This document shows positions 27,620-35,227 of a stretch of 64,000 nt of DNA, one piece after another. The position numbers and the translations under genes are program-made. Within the stretch, counting starts at the first letter, position 1, and each line of letters opens with the position of its first letter. Where the stretch lies: positions 1 to 64,000 of the forward strand of contig MWCD01000007.1 in assembly GCA_002069885.1 (NCBI GenBank), read 5' to 3'. The notes below the pieces were generated by a model. The model had not been told where the DNA came from, did not search any database, and was given only the letters and a program-made list of their open reading frames with translations. This DNA is from a bacterium ADurb.Bin236 (lineage in GTDB: Bacteria > UBP15 > UBA6099).

Positions 27620-28435
27620 TTATTTCTTTTTAAAACTCGGGACGGCGGTCAGCGCTTTCCCGTCTTGCGCGCCTGGCGAGAAATCCCGCCATTCGATAGT
27701 CCTTTTGAATAAATACTCTTTGCCCTTTTTGACGAACAAGTCCTGTCTGGCGAGCATTGCGGGATTCCCTGAGAAGTAGTTCACGGTGCGGCTCAGTTCT
27801 CCTGTCACCTGCATTACGTGGGAGCCTGTCGCAGGAAGGAATTCGAAGACAACTTCGTTCTGGGACTTCGAGCCTTCGACGTGGGCGCTGACGGAGCCGG
27901 CTCCATCTATCGAAGCGCGCAGGTTTTTCAGAAACATCCTGTAGTCCGCTCCCGGAATATCTCTCACTCTCGGGTCGCTCTGCGGCAGGGTGGTAAGCCC
28001 TGCCGGCTTATAAACATAATATTTATAATCTCCGGCTTTTGCGTCTTTTTTATGAACAACTACTGTGTTCTGGTGGTGCCCGCGCAGAGCTTCAAGCCTC
28101 ATGAGCCAGCCGTCATCTTTTTCGACATATTTCATCGTGAACTCGTTGCGCAGCGCTTCTCTCTTTTCATCGTCGAGTTTTTTTGCGGGTTGAAGCGGTT
28201 GAATCAGGCTGAAACTAAGCGAGTATTCCTTAACCGGCTCCACGTAAGAGAGGATGGAATCCAAGAATTCAGCGGGGGAGGGCGGTTTGGGCGCGGGTTG
28301 TTCCGCGGCGGCCTTAGCGGGCTGTTCTTCGGCTGATGTGGCCGCAGGCGTAGGGGTGGCCGTGCTTTGAGCGAGCGCGGCTCCGAAGGACGCGAATAGA
28401 ATTGAAACGATTATTGCGGCAAATAGCTTTTTCAT
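27620..28435 (-). CDS. Secreted protein, LolA/DUF1571-like
   Basis: 271 residues. A clear signal peptide (KKLFAAIIVSILFASFGAALAQ) is followed by a Pro/Ala-rich linker. The mature domain has the feel of LolA/LppX-like beta sheets (EYSLSFSLIQPLQP, EFTMKYVEKDDGWLMRL, NEVVFEFLPATGSHVMQV), similar to DUF1571 proteins. Probably periplasmic and lipid- or envelope-related; this is only an impression. It starts 16 bp after ruvB, and the PPIase follows after 65 bp. Confidence 0.6.
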   Translation of the reverse strand: MKKLFAAIIVSILFASFGAALAQSTATPTPAATSAEEQPAKAAAEQPAPKPPSPAEFLDSILSYVEPVKEYSLSFSLIQPLQPAKKLDDEKREALRNEFTMKYVEKDDGWLMRLEALRGHHQNTVVVHKKDAKAGDYKYYVYKPAGLTTLPQSDPRVRDIPGADYRMFLKNLRASIDGAGSVSAHVEGSKSQNEVVFEFLPATGSHVMQVTGELSRTVNYFSGNPAMLARQDLFVKKGKEYLFKRTIEWRDFSPGAQDGKALTAVPSFKKK

Positions 28436-28451
28436 AAAACGTGTCGGCGGC

Positions 28452-29495
28452 CTATTCTTTCCAGAGATCGGCCTGCCGGTTCTCCCTTCCCGGTTTGATA
28501 TTGAGATGCTGGTAGGCGAGGTCTGTTGCGACGCGGCCTCTCGGCGTTCGCTGTATGAAGCCGAGTTTCGCTAGATAAGGCTCGTAAACGTCGTTTATTG
28601 TGTCCTGTTCCTCGCTGACTACGGCGGCAAGCGTGTCGAGTCCGACGGGGCCGCCTTTGAATTTTTTTATTATCGCCTCTAGGATGAGGCGGTCCATTTT
28701 TTCGAGGCCGACGGAATCGACTTCAAGCATGGATAGCCCCTCGGCGGCTAGAGATGGAGTGATCGAGCCGTCGCTTTTGACCTGAGCGTAGTCGCGCACC
28801 CGTTTGAGCAGCCGGTTGGCAACGCGCGGCGTGCCTCTGGAGCGTTTGGCAAGCTCTTTGGCCGCTTCTACTTCGATAGTTATGCCGAGCACGCCCGCCG
28901 CTCTTAAAATGATTTCCGTCAGGTCTCGCTCCTCGTAAAAGTCCATGCGGTGGGCGATGCCGAAGCGGTCGCGGAGAGGGGATGTCAGGAGCGCGGCGCG
29001 CGTGGTCGCTCCCACGAGGGTGAAACGCGGAAGGTCGAGCTTGATGGAGCGCGCGCTGGGGCCTTCCCCGATTATGATGTCCAGTTTGAAGTCTTCGAGC
29101 GCGGGATAAAGAGTTTCCTCGACGACTCTGTTCAGGCGGTGCACTTCGTCGATGAAGAGGACTTCCCTGTCGGCGAGGTTGGTGAGGATGGCGGCTAGGT
29201 CTCCCGCGCGTTCGATTGCCGGGCCGGAAGTCGATCTGACGCTTACGCCGAGTTCGGCAGCGATGATATTTGCGAGGGTGGTTTTTCCGAGTCCGGGCGG
29301 GCCGTGAAGCAACACGTGGTCCAGAGGCTCGCCCCTTTCGAGGGCGGCTTTGATGGATATCTCCAGATTCTCTTTTACCCGATCCTGTCCTATGTATTCG
29401 GCCAGCCTCGACGGTCGAAGCGAGTTCTCCGACTTCTTTTCGTCGTCGGCGGGTCTGCCCGATACAATGCGGTCCGGCCTGTCCGATTCTCTCAT
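28452..29495 (-). CDS. ruvB: Holliday junction branch migration helicase RuvB
   Basis: 347 residues. Walker [12 protein letters not shown], Walker B FIDEVHRL, sensor [18 protein letters not shown] carrying the arginine finger, and the C-terminal winged helix ([16 protein letters not shown]). It forms the hexameric motor that drives branch migration with RuvA. ruvA and ruvC are not in the window; instead ruvB follows argF by 6 bp, an unusual location. Confidence 0.97.
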   Translation of the reverse strand: MRESDRPDRIVSGRPADDEKKSENSLRPSRLAEYIGQDRVKENLEISIKAALERGEPLDHVLLHGPPGLGKTTLANIIAAELGVSVRSTSGPAIERAGDLAAILTNLADREVLFIDEVHRLNRVVEETLYPALEDFKLDIIIGEGPSARSIKLDLPRFTLVGATTRAALLTSPLRDRFGIAHRMDFYEERDLTEIILRAAGVLGITIEVEAAKELAKRSRGTPRVANRLLKRVRDYAQVKSDGSITPSLAAEGLSMLEVDSVGLEKMDRLILEAIIKKFKGGPVGLDTLAAVVSEEQDTINDVYEPYLAKLGFIQRTPRGRVATDLAYQHLNIKPGRENRQADLWKE

Positions 29496-29501
29496 TTTAT
29501 G

Positions 29502-30449
29502 TTATTCGCCAATAAGCAGCGCCATTACGGCTTTCTGCGCGTGAAGCCTGTTCTCAGCCTGATCTATCACTATGGAGCGGTCCCCGTCCATGACGTCGGG
29601 GTGGACTTCTTCGCCTCTGTGAGCCGGCATATCGTGCATGAAAAGCGCGCCGTGCGCCGCTAGCGACATCAATTTCGGCGTCACCTCGTATCCTGCGAAC
29701 GCCTTTTTCCTTCGTTCAGTCTCTCCCTCATCGCCCATGCTTATCCAGACGTCAGTGTAAACGATGTTTGCGCCCCTGACCGCGTCCTCCGGATTTTTGA
29801 ATACCTCTATCCGCGCTCCGCTCTTTTTTGCGTCCGCAAGGGCGGCGCTCATCACGTCCTGCGAAGGCCCGTAACTCTCCGGACATCCCAGCGACACGTC
29901 TATGCCCACTTTCGCCAGAACAATTGTGAGAGAAGAAGCGACGTTGTTTTCCGCGTCGCCGATGTACGCCACCTTGGTTTTTACACCCCGGCCTCTGTGC
30001 TCGTAGATGGTCAGCAGGTCGGCGAGCGCTTGGCAGGGATGCGCCTTGTCGCATAGCGCGTTGATAACCGGAGCCCCGCTGTGCTCCGCCATCTCTTTGA
30101 CGTCCTCGTGGTTGTACGCGCGGTACACGATTCCGTGAATATATCGCGAAAGCACCCGGGCGGTGTCCATCAGAGGCTCTCCGCGCCCGGAGTGGGTGGA
30201 GCCGGAATTTATGAATATCGTCTGTCCGCCGAGTTGGTGAATCCCCACCTCGAACGAAACCCGCGTGCGGAGCGACTGCTTTTCGAAGTATAGGGCGATT
30301 GATTTCCCGGCAAGCGGCAGCCGGGCATGGCGCCCAGCGTCCTTCAACTCGCTTTTAAGCGCCGACGCTACGGATATTATTTCCTGTATCTCAACCGCCG
30401 TATAGTTCTTCAGGTCGATTAGGTCGCGGCCTTTAAGCGAGACTGTCAT
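29502..30449 (-). CDS. argF: Ornithine carbamoyltransferase
   Basis: 315 residues. Carbamoyl-phosphate site SLRTRVSFEVG, HPCQALADL, and ornithine-loop DVWISMGDEGE are all present. The usual HCLP motif near the C-terminus reads HDMPAHRGEEV, so the ornithine-contacting Cys is Asp. It converts ornithine and carbamoyl phosphate to citrulline. The start overlaps the argD stop by four bases (ATGA), showing translational coupling. Confidence 0.93.
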   Translation of the reverse strand: MTVSLKGRDLIDLKNYTAVEIQEIISVASALKSELKDAGRHARLPLAGKSIALYFEKQSLRTRVSFEVGIHQLGGQTIFINSGSTHSGRGEPLMDTARVLSRYIHGIVYRAYNHEDVKEMAEHSGAPVINALCDKAHPCQALADLLTIYEHRGRGVKTKVAYIGDAENNVASSLTIVLAKVGIDVSLGCPESYGPSQDVMSAALADAKKSGARIEVFKNPEDAVRGANIVYTDVWISMGDEGETERRKKAFAGYEVTPKLMSLAAHGALFMHDMPAHRGEEVHPDVMDGDRSIVIDQAENRLHAQKAVMALLIGE

Positions 30450-31660
30450 TTTTCTTTCTCCGAGCCGGCGCGGGCGCGGAGGAACTCCTCCAGCAGCCTC
30501 GTGAACTCGCCGGCTTGTTTCTTTTCGATTATGAACGGCGGAAGTATCCTTATGATATTGCTTCTTATGGCGTTGATTAAGACGCCGTTCCGCATAAAGA
30601 ACGCCGCCGCGTCAGCCGCGATATCGTTTTCAAGCTCGACCGCGAGCATCAGTCCCTTGCCCCTGACTTCGCGGATGCCGAGACCGGTTCTTCGAAGCTT
30701 CTCCACATCGGCGGTTATCAGTTCGCCCATTGCTTTCACATTGTCCAGCAGTTTCTTTTCTTCCACCTCGTCGAGAAACGCGTTTGCCGCCGCGCATGCG
30801 ACAGGGCCGCCCCCGAAAGTCGTCGCGTGCGCTCCCGGCGCGAATCCTTCGGCGAGTTTTCCCCGCGCCATCATGACTCCCAGCGGCAGGCCTCCGCCTA
30901 TCGGTTTCGCCAGAGTCACCGCGTCGGGCCTGACACGGTAATGCTCGAACGCGAACCACGTCCCCGTTCTGCCCAATCCGCACTGCACCTCGTCGAATAT
31001 CAGTTGAATCCCGTGTTTGTTCCGGAGCGTGGCAAGCCCTCGCATGAATTTCGGGGACGCCGGGTATATTCCCGCTTCGCCCTGCACCGGCTCAATCATG
31101 ATAGCGGCTGTCTTTTTGGTTATCGCTTTTTCAACAGACGCGATGTCGTTGAAAACCGCGTGTTTGAATCCGGGAGCCAGCGGGTCGAAGCCCTTTTTAT
31201 ACACGTCCTGTCCGGTGGCGGTCAGAGTCATCAGCGTGCGACCGTGGAACGAGTTCTTGAAGCAGATTACCTCATAGCGTCCGTCTTTGAGGACTTCGGA
31301 GTGGAACCTGCGGACAAGCTTGATAGCCGCCTCGTTAGCCTCGGCGCCGCTGTTGCAGAAGAAAGCCTTGTCCATGCCGGACAGTGAGGTCAGCCGTCCT
31401 GCCAGCCTGAGCATCGGCTCGGTGTAGTAAAGGTTGGAAACGTGGGACAGCTTGCGCGCCTGCGCGCTTATCGCCGCCGTCACTCGTTTGTTGCAGTGGC
31501 CCAGCGCATTCACCGCAAGCCCTGTCACGAAATCCAGATAGCGGTTCCCGGAATCGTCGTATACGTATACGCCGGCGCCGCGGTCGAGCATAAGCGGCGT
31601 CCGCCGGTACGTTTGAAACACATGTTTTTTGTCCAACTCAGATGCTTCCGAGAATTTCAA
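30446..31660 (-). CDS. argD: Acetylornithine aminotransferase
   Basis: 404 residues, class-III PLP aminotransferase. NSGAEANEAAIKLVR, FHGRTLMTL, and LIFDEVQCGLGRTG are followed by the PLP lysine in LAKPIGGGLPLG. It acts in arginine biosynthesis between ArgC and the deacetylation step carried out by ArgJ. It sits 12 bp after argJ and overlaps argF. Confidence 0.95.
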   Translation of the reverse strand: MKFSEASELDKKHVFQTYRRTPLMLDRGAGVYVYDDSGNRYLDFVTGLAVNALGHCNKRVTAAISAQARKLSHVSNLYYTEPMLRLAGRLTSLSGMDKAFFCNSGAEANEAAIKLVRRFHSEVLKDGRYEVICFKNSFHGRTLMTLTATGQDVYKKGFDPLAPGFKHAVFNDIASVEKAITKKTAAIMIEPVQGEAGIYPASPKFMRGLATLRNKHGIQLIFDEVQCGLGRTGTWFAFEHYRVRPDAVTLAKPIGGGLPLGVMMARGKLAEGFAPGAHATTFGGGPVACAAANAFLDEVEEKKLLDNVKAMGELITADVEKLRRTGLGIREVRGKGLMLAVELENDIAADAAAFFMRNGVLINAIRSNIIRILPPFIIEKKQAGEFTRLLEEFLRARAGSEKEK

Positions 31661-31672
31661 AATCCGCTCCCG

Positions 31673-32911
31673 TCACGTCGTATATTCGGCGTTAATCTTA
31701 ACATAGTCGTAAGATAAATCACAAGACCAGAAGCGGGCTGAAGAGCGACCCGCTCCGGCGTCCAGCCTAATTGTCACTTCCTTGCCCTTGAAAATGCTGT
31801 CCGGGGCATCGGCAATCCGGCCCTTGTCGTACACCCTGAGACCGTCGATATCCAGCCGCGCTTTTGCCGGGTCGAGCGCTGCTCCGCTTGTGGCCGCCGC
31901 TGAAACGATTCTTCCCCAGTTGGGGTCGCCTCCGAAGATGGCGGTTTTGACAAGCAGCGACTCCGCGATCCCTCGCGCCATCCGCCTCGCGTCCGCTTCC
32001 GACGCCGCTCCGGCTATCTCAATGGAGACCAGTTTTGTGGCTCCTTCGCCGTCTCTTGCGATTTCCCGCGCGAGCGCTCCGGCCACAAGACAGAGCGCTT
32101 CTCTGAACCTCTCGCGTCCGCCTGTGTCTTTCGCGTCCAGCTTCACCCCGCTCATTCCGTTGGCCATTACCAGCACAGTGTCGTTAGGACTCATGTCGCC
32201 GTCGACCGACACCGAATTAAACGTGTCGTCCACGCAGTCTGCCGCTACCGAGCGCAGCATCGAGAAAGGGATGTCGATGTCGGTAAAAATGAAAGCGAAC
32301 ATCGTTGCCATGTTGGGAGCGATCATCCCGGAGCCTTTCGCGACTCCGCCAATGTGATATTTTTTTCCGCCTTGTTTGACGGAGACCGCGAACATTTTTT
32401 CTCGCGTGTCAGTGGTGAGGATGGCGCGCGCCGCTGAGAGCGCTCCGTCTTTTGAAAGCGACGCCACGAGAGAGTCCAGACCGCCGCTTATCAGGTCTAC
32501 CGGCAGCGGCCGGCCTATTACTCCGGTCGAGCAGAAAAGTGACATCTCCGGCGGAACACCAAGCTTGGAGGCGAGAGCGGCGGCCACCGCGAGGTTGTCC
32601 CTCTCTCCCTTTTCGCCGGTGGCGCAGTTCGCGTTCTTGCTGTTAACCAACAGCGCGCGGCATCTGTTCCGGCTGGCCTTGAGTGTTTCCCTGAAGACGG
32701 GGATGTGAGCTCCGAGGAGTTTATTTGTGGTGAAGAACGCGGCGGTTTTGCAGGGTTGTTCCGACACGAAGAGGGCGCAGTCCGGCGCGCCGTTCGGTTT
32801 CAGGCCGATGTGAGCGCCCGCGCAGGAGATTCCCTCCACCGCGCACGGCCCTCCGTCTACCGCCTCAAGATATGATTTCCGCGTAACTTCGCTATTGAAC
32901 GCTTCCGTCAT
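31673..32911 (-). CDS. argJ: Bifunctional glutamate N-acetyltransferase / amino-acid acetyltransferase
   Basis: 412 residues. The self-cleavage and nucleophile Thr sits in the canonical KGSGMIAPNMATMFAF. GVSCAGxxxGLK-type start (GISCAGAHIGLKPNG) and the NSKNANCATG block are also present. ArgJ recycles the acetyl group from acetylornithine to glutamate, so the pathway here is of the cyclic type. It begins 3 bp after argC. Confidence 0.96.
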   Translation of the reverse strand: MTEAFNSEVTRKSYLEAVDGGPCAVEGISCAGAHIGLKPNGAPDCALFVSEQPCKTAAFFTTNKLLGAHIPVFRETLKASRNRCRALLVNSKNANCATGEKGERDNLAVAAALASKLGVPPEMSLFCSTGVIGRPLPVDLISGGLDSLVASLSKDGALSAARAILTTDTREKMFAVSVKQGGKKYHIGGVAKGSGMIAPNMATMFAFIFTDIDIPFSMLRSVAADCVDDTFNSVSVDGDMSPNDTVLVMANGMSGVKLDAKDTGGRERFREALCLVAGALAREIARDGEGATKLVSIEIAGAASEADARRMARGIAESLLVKTAIFGGDPNWGRIVSAAATSGAALDPAKARLDIDGLRVYDKGRIADAPDSIFKGKEVTIRLDAGAGRSSARFWSCDLSYDYVKINAEYTT

Positions 32912-32914
32912 TTC

Positions 32915-33973
32915 TCACGGCATCCACGGCGCGGCGAGCAGCCCGGATGTCTCTTCCAGACCGAACACTATGTTCATGTTCTGAATCGCCTGTCCCGCGG
33001 CTCCTTTGATAAGATTGTCAATCGCCGATACTATTTTAAGAATTCGCTGTTCGGAATCGTAGAAAACATTCATAAGGCATACGTTCGTTCCGACAACCTG
33101 CTTAACTGACGGGATGCGTCCCGGCGCGGCCACCACCGCGAACGGCTCTCCGGGGTAGAAGCTTTCGTATGTTGTGCGTATCTCTTTCTCAGTTATGCCG
33201 CCTTCGAGGGGGACGCATATCGTGGTAAGTATTCCGCGCGATACCGGTATCAGGTGCGGCGTGAAAGTCAGCCTCGGAACTTTTCCGAGCGCGGCCGCGG
33301 TTTCCTGCAACATCTCCGAGGTGTGCCGGTGGCCCACCACGCCGTAAGGAGCGAACTCATTGGTCGCCTCGCAGAAAAGCAGGTGCGGCTTCAAGCTGCG
33401 CCCCGCTCCTGAATAACCTGATTTCGAATCGATTATAATCGGTCCGGCAACATAGTCCTTGATCTTCGACAGCGGACGAGTCGCGAGAGCCACGCTCGTC
33501 GGGTAGCATCCGGGGTTAGCAACCAGCCGCGCCCCTTTGATCTTTTCCCTGTAGGCCTCGCAAAGCCCGTAAACGGCCGTCTTCAGCAACTCGGGTTTCG
33601 GGTGTTTGTAGCTATACCATTTTTCATAGTCTGCCGGATCGTAGAGCCTGAAGTCCGCGCTGATGTCGATGACGACGGCGGTTTCCAGCAAGGCTTCGAC
33701 TATTCCGTATGATTCGCCGTGGGGCAGGGCGAGGAAAAAGACGTCCGCGTCTTTGAAATCCGGCGCGGCGGAGTGGGGCGAGTATTTCAGCCCGCGCGGC
33801 GCCCGCGTCTGCGGAAACGTCTCGGACACTGATTTTCCGTTGTAAGTGTTAGACGTGGCAAAAACGACCTCGGCGTCCGGTCGCGTTGAGAGCAGCCTCA
33901 GAACTTCAAGGCCCGCATATCCGGAGGCTCCGACCACGGCGCATCTGATTTTTTCAACTCTTGCCTCAGCCAT
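32915..33973 (-). CDS. argC: N-acetyl-gamma-glutamyl-phosphate reductase
   Basis: 352 residues. N-terminal NAD(P) motif VVGASGYAGLEVLRLL, catalytic Cys in VANPGCYPTSVAL, and GYSGAGRSLKPH. First gene of argCJDF; argB (N-acetylglutamate kinase) is missing from this cluster. There is a 194-bp gap after rpsI, so the arg genes may have their own promoter. Confidence 0.96.
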   Translation of the reverse strand: MAEARVEKIRCAVVGASGYAGLEVLRLLSTRPDAEVVFATSNTYNGKSVSETFPQTRAPRGLKYSPHSAAPDFKDADVFFLALPHGESYGIVEALLETAVVIDISADFRLYDPADYEKWYSYKHPKPELLKTAVYGLCEAYREKIKGARLVANPGCYPTSVALATRPLSKIKDYVAGPIIIDSKSGYSGAGRSLKPHLLFCEATNEFAPYGVVGHRHTSEMLQETAAALGKVPRLTFTPHLIPVSRGILTTICVPLEGGITEKEIRTTYESFYPGEPFAVVAAPGRIPSVKQVVGTNVCLMNVFYDSEQRILKIVSAIDNLIKGAAGQAIQNMNIVFGLEETSGLLAAPWMP

Positions 33974-34167
33974 CGGTTATCATCGCCTTTCGACCGAAAA
34001 TCTGAAATCGCGAATTGAATTCAGCGGTCTCCAAAACACAATCGGGAGCCGGCTGAATATAAAAGCTGAACCAGCGAACCGGCTTGATGAAATCGTAATG
34101 TCTCCTGAATGCCGGGAGCCTGAGAGTGACAGGAAAGCCGGTGTCCGCGCGCGAAGCGCGGTGCGCG

Positions 34168-34566
34168 TCAGCGTTTCGAGAACTGGAAACGTTTGCGAGC
34201 GCCGGGCTGCCCGTATTTCTTGCGTTCTTTCATTCTCGGGTCGCGGGTGAGGTGTCCGTACTGGCGGAGCCTCTTGCGGAGTTCCTCGTTCATCTCCAGC
34301 AACGCGCGGGCCACGCCGAGCCTTATGGCTCCAGCCTGTCCCGACACTCCGCCGCCGCATGTGACCGCTCTGACATCCAACTGCCCTTCGAGAGCCGTGT
34401 CTTTCAGCGGCCCGAGAATCTCTTTCAGATGCGTTGCGCGGGGGAACCGTTCCTTAACGTCCTTGCCGTCAACGATGAACCTTCCGCTGCCGGGCATAAC
34501 CCATACTCTCGCCACAGCTTCTTTCCGCCGTCCGGTTCCGTAATATTTCTTTATCGCTTCCGACAC
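34168..34566 (-). CDS. rpsI: Ribosomal protein S9 (uS9)
   Basis: 132 residues with the conserved YYGTGRRKEAVARV start, the VSGQAGAIRLGVARAL centre, and the basic GARKRFQFSKR tail that reaches into the P site. It follows rplM by 14 bp, the usual L13-S9 pair. Confidence 0.98.
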   Translation of the reverse strand: MSEAIKKYYGTGRRKEAVARVWVMPGSGRFIVDGKDVKERFPRATHLKEILGPLKDTALEGQLDVRAVTCGGGVSGQAGAIRLGVARALLEMNEELRKRLRQYGHLTRDPRMKERKKYGQPGARKRFQFSKR

Positions 34567-34580
34567 TTGTGTGTTCCCCC

Positions 34581-35015
34581 TTAATCGTTCAGATTCACTT
34601 TTATCGGTTTTTGTGACGCGTGCGGATGTTCCGTTCCCGTATAAACTTTCAGTCTGCGGATCATCACTCTGCCGAGCTTGTTGTGCGGCAGCATGCCTTC
34701 GACTGCCTTGCGCACCGCGAACTCGGGTTTTTCTGCCATCAGTTTCTTGTATTGGGTTGCTTTTATGCCGCCCGGATACCCTGAGTGCGAGTAGTGATAC
34801 TTGTCCTCAAGTTTGTTCCCTGTCAGGGCCACCTTGTCGGCGTTGATCACGATTACGAAATCGCCAGTGTCCACCGCCGGATGGAACGTCGGCTTGTGTT
34901 TTCCTCTCAGGATTGTCGCCGCGCGAACGGCCAGTCTGCCTAGCACGAGTCCTTCCGCGTCGAAGATATAAAACTTCTTCTCCGCAGGCTCGCATTTCGG
35001 ATACGTTGTTTTCAT
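34581..35015 (-). CDS. rplM: Ribosomal protein L13 (uL13)
   Basis: 144 residues, normal length. Landmarks: IFDAEGLVLGRLAVRAATILRGK-type start, VDTGDFVIVINADKV, and AVEGMLPHNKLGR. Transcribed from a perfect-consensus promoter at 35080-35107 and cotranscribed with rpsI. Confidence 0.98.
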   Translation of the reverse strand: MKTTYPKCEPAEKKFYIFDAEGLVLGRLAVRAATILRGKHKPTFHPAVDTGDFVIVINADKVALTGNKLEDKYHYSHSGYPGGIKATQYKKLMAEKPEFAVRKAVEGMLPHNKLGRVMIRRLKVYTGTEHPHASQKPIKVNLND

Positions 35016-35079
35016 TTCCTTGTTCTCCGCTGCCGCCGTTTTGTTCTTAATCTCCGGCGCGCCCCTTTCAAAACATCTT

Positions 35080-35107
35080 ATTATAGCAACAAAAACTGCC
35101 CTGTCAA
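35080..35107 (-). promoter_or_regulatory. Consensus sigma70 promoter of rplM-rpsI
   Basis: Minus strand TTGACA, 16-nt spacer, TATAAT: both hexamers match the consensus exactly. It lies 65 bp upstream of rplM. Confidence 0.85.
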
Positions 35108-35191
35108 TTCATGTTTTTTTATTTATTCGTCACGCCCGCCGACCGTTAAATATAGCAGATTCCTTCAGTTTTTCAAATAAAAAATAATTCA

Positions 35192-35220
35192 TTGACTCAA
35201 TTTCTGTTTATTAATACATT
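35192..35220 (+). promoter_or_regulatory. Possible promoter of the ADP-forming acetate-CoA ligase gene
   Basis: TTGACT, 17-nt spacer, TACATT. The expected transcription start falls on or next to the A of the ATG at 35228, which would make the transcript leaderless. Confidence 0.4.
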
Positions 35221-35227
35221 ATTTCCC

